NCBI GenBank assembly: GCA_002919305.1
Contig: PKFB01000007.1
Span: 47,787-111,786, forward strand
Length of the DNA: 64,000 bases
Direction: 5' to 3'
From: Actinomycetales bacterium
GTDB taxonomy: Bacteria > Actinomycetota > Actinomycetes > Mycobacteriales > Micromonosporaceae
Below the pieces are notes generated by a model that worked only from the letters and a program-made list of their open reading frames with translations, was not told where the DNA came from and did not search any database. Within the stretch, counting starts at the first letter, position 1. The number at the start of each line of letters is the position of its first letter. This document shows, piece by piece, positions 59,815-64,000 of this stretch. A program made the translations under genes and the position numbers.

Positions 59815-60989
59815 CGACTCGTTCTTCCACCCCGACCCTGCGGCTCCCCAGGCCTGACGGGTCCCTGGAGGAGTACACGATGCGCCCGGCCACCCAGTGG
59901 TCCCCGCCGACCACCCCGCCCAAGAGCCGGATCGCGTTCGCCGCCGCCCACGTCATCGCCGACCCGTTCGCGGACAACACCCCGGGCCAGCCCGCCGCCC
60001 TGGACTGGGAGGCCACCTTGGCGTTCCGCCGCCACCTGTGGTCCTACGGCCTGGGGGTGGCCGACGCCATGGACACCGCGCAACGCGGCATGGGCCTGGA
60101 CTGGGCCGCGGCCCGGGAGCTGATCACCCGGGTCGGCGCGGAAGCCGCGGCCTGCGGTGGCCGACTGGCGTGCGGCGCCGGCACCGACCACGCCAGCCCC
60201 GAGCTGTCCTCACTGGCCGCGGTGGAGGCGGCGTACCTGGAGCAGATCGAGGTCGTCCAAAATGCGGGGGCACAGGTCATCATCATGGCCAGCCGACAGC
60301 TGGCCCGGCTGGCGCGCGGCCCCGAGGACTACCTGAAGATCTACGACACGCTGCTGGGGCAACTGGACCGGCCGGCGATCCTGCACTGGCTGGGGCCGAT
60401 GTTCGACCCCGCCTTAGAGGGCTACTGGGGCTCATCCGACCTGGAGGTCGCCAGCCAAACCCTGGTGGAGCTGGTACGCACCCACGCCTCCCGCGTGGAC
60501 GGGGTCAAGGTGTCCCTGTTGGACGCCGACCGGGAGATCGCGCTTCGACGCGCCTTCCCACCGGGGGTGAAGCTGTACACCGGGGACGACTTCAACTACC
60601 CCACCCTCATCGCCGGTGACGAACACGGGTACAGCGACGCGCTGCTGGGCGTGTTCGACCCGATCGCCCCGATCGCCTCAGCGGCCCTGACGGCACTGGA
60701 CGCCGGGGACCGGCAACGGTACGACGAGCTGTTCGCACCCACGCTCCCGTTGGCGCGGCACCTGTTCGGCGCCCCCACCTACCACTACAAGACCGGGGTG
60801 GTGTTCCTGGCCTGGCTGACCGGCCACCAGTCCCACTTCACCATGGTGAACGGGGCCCACAGCGCCCGATCGATCCCGCACCTGTGCACCCTGTTCCGCC
60901 TCGCCGACGCCGCGGGACTGTTCAGTGACCCAGAGCAGGCCGCGTACCGGATGTCTGCCCTGCTGACCACCGCGGGGGTGGAGCAGTGA
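59811..60989 (+). CDS. DUF993-family protein (aldolase-like TIM barrel)
   Basis: 392 aa. Matches DUF993 by the segments RIAFAAAHVIADPFADNTPG, FRRHLWSYGLGVADAMDTAQ, RGMGLDWAAARELITRVGAE, ACGAGTDHASPELSSLAAVE and GVKLYTGDDFNYPTLIAGDE. DUF993 proteins are related to dihydrodipicolinate-synthase-like aldolases (TIM barrel, Schiff-base Lys); the candidate Lys is in VDGVKVSLLDADRE. No reaction is established, to my knowledge. Being coupled on both sides (ATGA, GTGA overlaps), it should act in the same pathway as the oxidoreductase and the isomerase-like protein, perhaps cleaving a keto-sugar acid; this is inference. Confidence 0.85.
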   Translation: MTTRSSTPTLRLPRPDGSLEEYTMRPATQWSPPTTPPKSRIAFAAAHVIADPFADNTPGQPAALDWEATLAFRRHLWSYGLGVADAMDTAQRGMGLDWAAARELITRVGAEAAACGGRLACGAGTDHASPELSSLAAVEAAYLEQIEVVQNAGAQVIIMASRQLARLARGPEDYLKIYDTLLGQLDRPAILHWLGPMFDPALEGYWGSSDLEVASQTLVELVRTHASRVDGVKVSLLDADREIALRRAFPPGVKLYTGDDFNYPTLIAGDEHGYSDALLGVFDPIAPIASAALTALDAGDRQRYDELFAPTLPLARHLFGAPTYHYKTGVVFLAWLTGHQSHFTMVNGAHSARSIPHLCTLFRLADAAGLFSDPEQAAYRMSALLTTAGVEQ

Positions 60990-61822
60990 CCCTGTCACGG
61001 CTGTCGCTGAACCAGGCCACGATCAAACGCGCCACGGTCGCCGAGGCGGTCGCCGCCTGCGTCGCCGCCGGCGTACCCAGCATTGGGCTGTGGCGGGAAC
61101 CGGTGGCCGAGATCGGTGTGGCCAAGGCGGCCGCCCTGGTGCGGGACGCTGGCCTGCGGGTGTCCTCACTGTGCCGGGGCGGGTTCCTGACCGCCGCAGA
61201 CCCGAACGGCATCGCCGCGGCGTTGGAGGACAACCGACGCGCCATCGCTGAAGCCCACGACCTAGGCGCGGACTGCCTGGTGCTGGTGGTGGGCGGACTC
61301 CCGCCAGGATCCCGGGATCTTCAGGGTGCGCGGCAGCGAGTCGCCGACCGGCTCGCCGACCTCGTCGACGACGCACGGCACGCCGGGGTCCGACTCGCCT
61401 TAGAACCGCTGCACCCGATCTACTGCGCCGACCGGGCCGTGATCTCCACCCTGGGGCAGGCGCTGGAACTCGCCGCACCGTACCCGCCGGAGGTGGTGGG
61501 GGTCGTAGTCGATACCTTCCACTCCTGGTGGGATCCTGCGGTGTTCGATGACATCGCCCGGGCCGGACAGCAGGGCCGGATCGCCAGCTTCCAGGTATGC
61601 GACTTCCTGGTGCCGGTGCCGTCCGACGTGCTGCTGGCCCGCGGCATGATGGGCGACGGCGTCATCGACTTCCCACCGCTGTACGCCGCGGTCGAGGCGG
61701 CCGGTTACACCGGCGACATCGAGGTCGAAATCTTCAACGCTGACGTGTGGGCGGCTCCGTTCGACCAGGTGGTGTCCACCATGGTGGAACGCTATCGCCG
61801 TCACGTGCTCCCCGCCCCTTAA
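60986..61822 (+). CDS. Sugar phosphate isomerase/epimerase-like TIM barrel protein
   Basis: 278 aa, GTG start overlapping the DUF993 stop. AP_endonuc_2/xylose-isomerase-like fold: LSLNQATIKRATVAEAVAAC, VPSIGLWREPVAEIGVAKAA, LVLVVGGLPPGSRDLQGARQ, metal-binding Glu in VRLALEPLHPIYCADRAVIS, Asp and His in VVVDTFHSWWDP, and IEVEIFNADVWAAPFDQVVS. The four usual metal ligands are present, so it is probably an active isomerase, epimerase or dehydratase. It ends the operon; a long inverted repeat follows. Confidence 0.88.
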   Translation: MTLSRLSLNQATIKRATVAEAVAACVAAGVPSIGLWREPVAEIGVAKAAALVRDAGLRVSSLCRGGFLTAADPNGIAAALEDNRRAIAEAHDLGADCLVLVVGGLPPGSRDLQGARQRVADRLADLVDDARHAGVRLALEPLHPIYCADRAVISTLGQALELAAPYPPEVVGVVVDTFHSWWDPAVFDDIARAGQQGRIASFQVCDFLVPVPSDVLLARGMMGDGVIDFPPLYAAVEAAGYTGDIEVEIFNADVWAAPFDQVVSTMVERYRRHVLPAP

Positions 61823-61904
61823 CTCCCTCCGCTGAAAGAGCACGTCACGACGCGCCGCCCCACCCCAACCAGGGAGAGTCGATCCCCCTCGATCGGCTAC
61901 CCAC

Positions 61905-61978
61905 CGGCCCCGGCTTTGGATGGCCCTCACATACCCCACCTGTCCCCTGCCAGCAGGTGCCGTCCAAAGCCGGGGCCG
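61905..61978. repeat. 20-bp-arm inverted repeat with nested stem
   Basis: Outer arms CGGCCCCGGCTTTGGATGGC (61905-61924) and GCCGTCCAAAGCCGGGGCCG (61959-61978) differ at one position. An inner stem ACCTG/CAGGT (61938-61942 and 61954-61958) abuts the right arm, leaving a 13-nt bulge on the left. It lies 83 bp after the isomerase gene and 178 bp before the NB-ARC gene, so it may be a terminator, a structured RNA or a tiny non-autonomous element. Confidence 0.6.
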
Positions 61979-62155
61979 TCCACTGTGGAGCCGGAAACCT
62001 CCCAGCCGAGAAGTTTGCTGCTTTCACTCCGCTCAGCCGCTTAGCCTGGCTGTCTTACCCTATCGACGGTGCCCATCTGTCCGGGGTCGGGGCAGTTGTG
62101 GTAGCGCGGTTATAGCACCCTCATAACTACATGTAAGCGTGGTGTGGGAGCGGAT

Positions 62156-64000
62156 GTGGCTGCTCGACTAGGACGCTGGGTACTAGCGGCGGTGTGTGCC
62201 TTGGGGTCCTTCGTGGCGGTGTGGTGGTGCTGGCGCCAGTTCGGCCTCCCCACCGGGAGAAGCGCCGCAGCGACACGAGAAGGTGTGGCGCTGGGGTTGG
62301 CCGGTGCTGCGGCAAGCGCAGTCCTCGCAGGCATGGGATGGTGGGCTGGTCGAGACAAGCCTGCGGCTCAGGAGCAGCAGTCTACGGTTGAAACGCACAA
62401 CGTGTCAGGGCGGGACGGGTTCATTGGTGTCGTCAAGACCGGCCCAGGAAACGTGCTCCATTTCTATGGACATGGCCAGCCGTCGCACGACGGGGCAGGC
62501 GAGGCAGGCGGTTCGGCTAGTGATGCTCGCCTTACGGACGGGCGGCTGGTGGGGGATGTGCCTCGGGAGCCCGTGGGTTTCCAGCCACGCGCAGATCTGA
62601 TGCGCGAACTCGAACAGGTCCTCGAGTCAGGCCAGACAGCGGTGGTGTGCTCGGTCACCGGCGGCCCAGGGGTGGGCAAGACCCACCTGGCCGCGTCGTT
62701 GGCGCGAAAGTGCATCAAAGCAGAGTGGGATCTGGTGGCGTGGATCGTGGCCGAATCCCCCTCCCAAGTGGTGACCGGGTTAGGAGAACTCGCTGACGCG
62801 GTCGGCGCCGGGGCAGACGAAACGAACACCCAGAAGCGAGCGCGGGCAGCAAAACGGTGGCTGGAAAACACAACCGGACGGGTGCTGGTGGTGTTTGACA
62901 ACGTCACCACCCCAGACGTGGTGGCGCCCTGGCTGCCGGCGACCGGTCACGCCCGAGTCGTAGTCACCAGCCGCTCCCAGCGGTGTGACGTCTTGGGCGC
63001 GGTGGTCGGGGTGGATCTGTTCACCGAAGCAGAGACCGTGGCGTACCTGCGGGAACGCACCGGCTTGGATGACGATGCCGGCGCCCGCGCGGTGGGTGAG
63101 GCGGTAGGTCGGCTACCGCTGGCTTTGGCGCAAGCGGCGGCGGTGATCCGTTCTCAGCGCCTGTCGTACGCGGCGTATATAGACCGATTGGAACGGTTCC
63201 CCCTAGAGAACTACCTGACCCGGGTCGACGGCGACGGGTACCCGCGAGGAGCCAGTGAGGCGATCGCCCTAGCGGTGGAGGAGGTAGAGACCACACAAGG
63301 CCTGGATGGGTTAACCAGGCGGCTGCTGGAGGTGCTGTCGGTACTCTCCCCGGCCGGCGTGAACCGGGAGTTTCTCGCGCACCTGCCAGCCCATACCGAC
63401 ACCTCTGACGAGGTGGAATCCAACTCCGACAACGATGACGACCGGGCTGTGGTAGGCGCAGAACGCGTTGAGCAGGCTCTAGGTGTGTTGGCTGACGCCT
63501 CGCTGGTGAGCTTCACCCAAAACAACCAGTCAGTGCTCATGCACCGACTGGTGGCCCGAGTCCTACGAGAGCGGGCACGGCGATTCTCCCGGTTTACTGA
63601 TGTCCTCACCGACGCTGTCGATATTTTGGATCACCTCCAGGTGCCATCTGACAAAGCGTGGGAGCAGCGCCAGATAGCCGCTGAGGTGGTCGATCACATC
63701 GACGCGCTCACCGCTGCCTTGGAACGTGATCCAGACACCGGGCGTTTTATCGGTGCCCTGGAAATCATCGAGCGCGTTACAGATTTGAGGATTTGGGCCG
63801 CTGAGCACCTAACAGCTGTCGAGAACCTGACCCGCGCCATCGACTTCGGCCGCGCGCTTCTTATTGATACCGAACGCACCTTTGGACCTGATCACCTTCT
63901 TACCCTGACCACCCGACACAACCTCGCCGGCGCCTACCGGCAAGCAGGACAACTCGAGAAAGCCATCGACCTGTTCCAACAAGTCCTCACCACCGCAGAA
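62156..64000 (+). CDS. Membrane-anchored NB-ARC (STAND) NTPase with TPR repeats, 3' end cut by window edge
   Basis: 615 codons from GTG 62156 (GGGAG 5 bp upstream) to the right edge, no stop. Two N-terminal membrane helices (about residues 8-27, VLAAVCALGSFVAVWWCW, and 43-64, GVALGLAGAAASAVLAGMGW). A short Gly/Val-rich region VSGRDGFIGVVKTGPGNVLH follows. The NTPase has Walker A TGGPGVGKTHLAASL (about 168-182), Walker B RVLVVFDNV, sensor ARVVVTSRS and the GLPL-like GRLPLALAQAA. A winged-helix region precedes TPRs (LTLTTRHNLAGAYRQAGQLE, KAIDLFQQVLTTAE). STAND proteins of this layout act as sensors in signalling or phage defence; here the membrane helices could be the effector. Function is inferred. 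Confidence 0.85.
   Translation, partial: MAARLGRWVLAAVCALGSFVAVWWCWRQFGLPTGRSAAATREGVALGLAGAAASAVLAGMGWWAGRDKPAAQEQQSTVETHNVSGRDGFIGVVKTGPGNVLHFYGHGQPSHDGAGEAGGSASDARLTDGRLVGDVPREPVGFQPRADLMRELEQVLESGQTAVVCSVTGGPGVGKTHLAASLARKCIKAEWDLVAWIVAESPSQVVTGLGELADAVGAGADETNTQKRARAAKRWLENTTGRVLVVFDNVTTPDVVAPWLPATGHARVVVTSRSQRCDVLGAVVGVDLFTEAETVAYLRERTGLDDDAGARAVGEAVGRLPLALAQAAAVIRSQRLSYAAYIDRLERFPLENYLTRVDGDGYPRGASEAIALAVEEVETTQGLDGLTRRLLEVLSVLSPAGVNREFLAHLPAHTDTSDEVESNSDNDDDRAVVGAERVEQALGVLADASLVSFTQNNQSVLMHRLVARVLRERARRFSRFTDVLTDAVDILDHLQVPSDKAWEQRQIAAEVVDHIDALTAALERDPDTGRFIGALEIIERVTDLRIWAAEHLTAVENLTRAIDFGRALLIDTERTFGPDHLLTLTTRHNLAGAYRQAGQLEKAIDLFQQVLTTAE

Overview
The window looks like chromosomal DNA of a high-GC actinobacterium. 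It carries RbpA, an actinobacteria-specific RNA polymerase-binding protein. It also has a Ppm1-type polyprenol-phosphate mannose synthase next to apolipoprotein N-acyltransferase, a WYL regulator, a Tat-exported lipoprotein sugar binder, CUT1 sugar permeases without their own ATPase, and an NB-ARC/TPR protein. GTG starts and stop/start overlaps are frequent. I cannot name the genus. I see no rRNA, tRNA, CRISPR array, insertion sequence or prophage. Both window edges cut genes: an MMPL transporter on the left and an NB-ARC/TPR protein on the right.

Layout. 1-5 kb: MMPL exporter divergent from a NarL-type two-component pair, then an O-methyltransferase and a small membrane protein. 5-8 kb: a class I methyltransferase, an Erm-type 23S rRNA methyltransferase and a DUF1232 protein. 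8-13 kb: a secreted beta-helix protein behind a promoter with a LacI-type palindrome, trehalose-phosphatase, an M48 protease gene broken by two frameshifts, and an ArsR regulator. 13.5-19 kb: FKBP, a WYL regulator, a zinc-finger/coiled-coil protein, a glucose-dehydrogenase-like enzyme and RbpA. 19-22 kb: fxsA, ppm1 and lnt in one transcription unit.

23-32 kb holds a lysine-degradation island of the kind known from fermenters: lysine 2,3-aminomutase (kamA) divergent from a tightly coupled operon kdd - amidohydrolase - kamD - kamE - kal - crcB - crcB - MutL/GlmL-type reactivase. The 3-keto-5-aminohexanoate cleavage enzyme is missing from the window. Two fluoride-channel genes sit inside the operon.

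32-44 kb is made of regulator/target modules, most with visible operators: ArsR-MFS, LysR-DJ-1, TetR-DrrAB-type ABC exporter, TetR-SDR. An orphan cytochrome oxidase subunit I and a lipoprotein follow.

44.8-58 kb is an oligosaccharide-use locus. It has GH42 beta-galactosidase and GH31 alpha-xylosidase (divergent), an LplABC-like importer, a ROK repressor and a large multidomain GH3 enzyme. The enzymes lack export signals, so import followed by cytosolic debranching, for example of xyloglucan oligosaccharides, is the simplest reading. One operator type (GTTTGT-N11-ACAAAC form) sits in both divergent intergenic regions and is probably the ROK site. 58.5-62 kb is a coupled operon (Gfo/Idh/MocA oxidoreductase, DUF993, TIM-barrel isomerase) whose promoter carries the same GGAAAGCGCTTTCC palindrome as the beta-helix gene 50 kb away.
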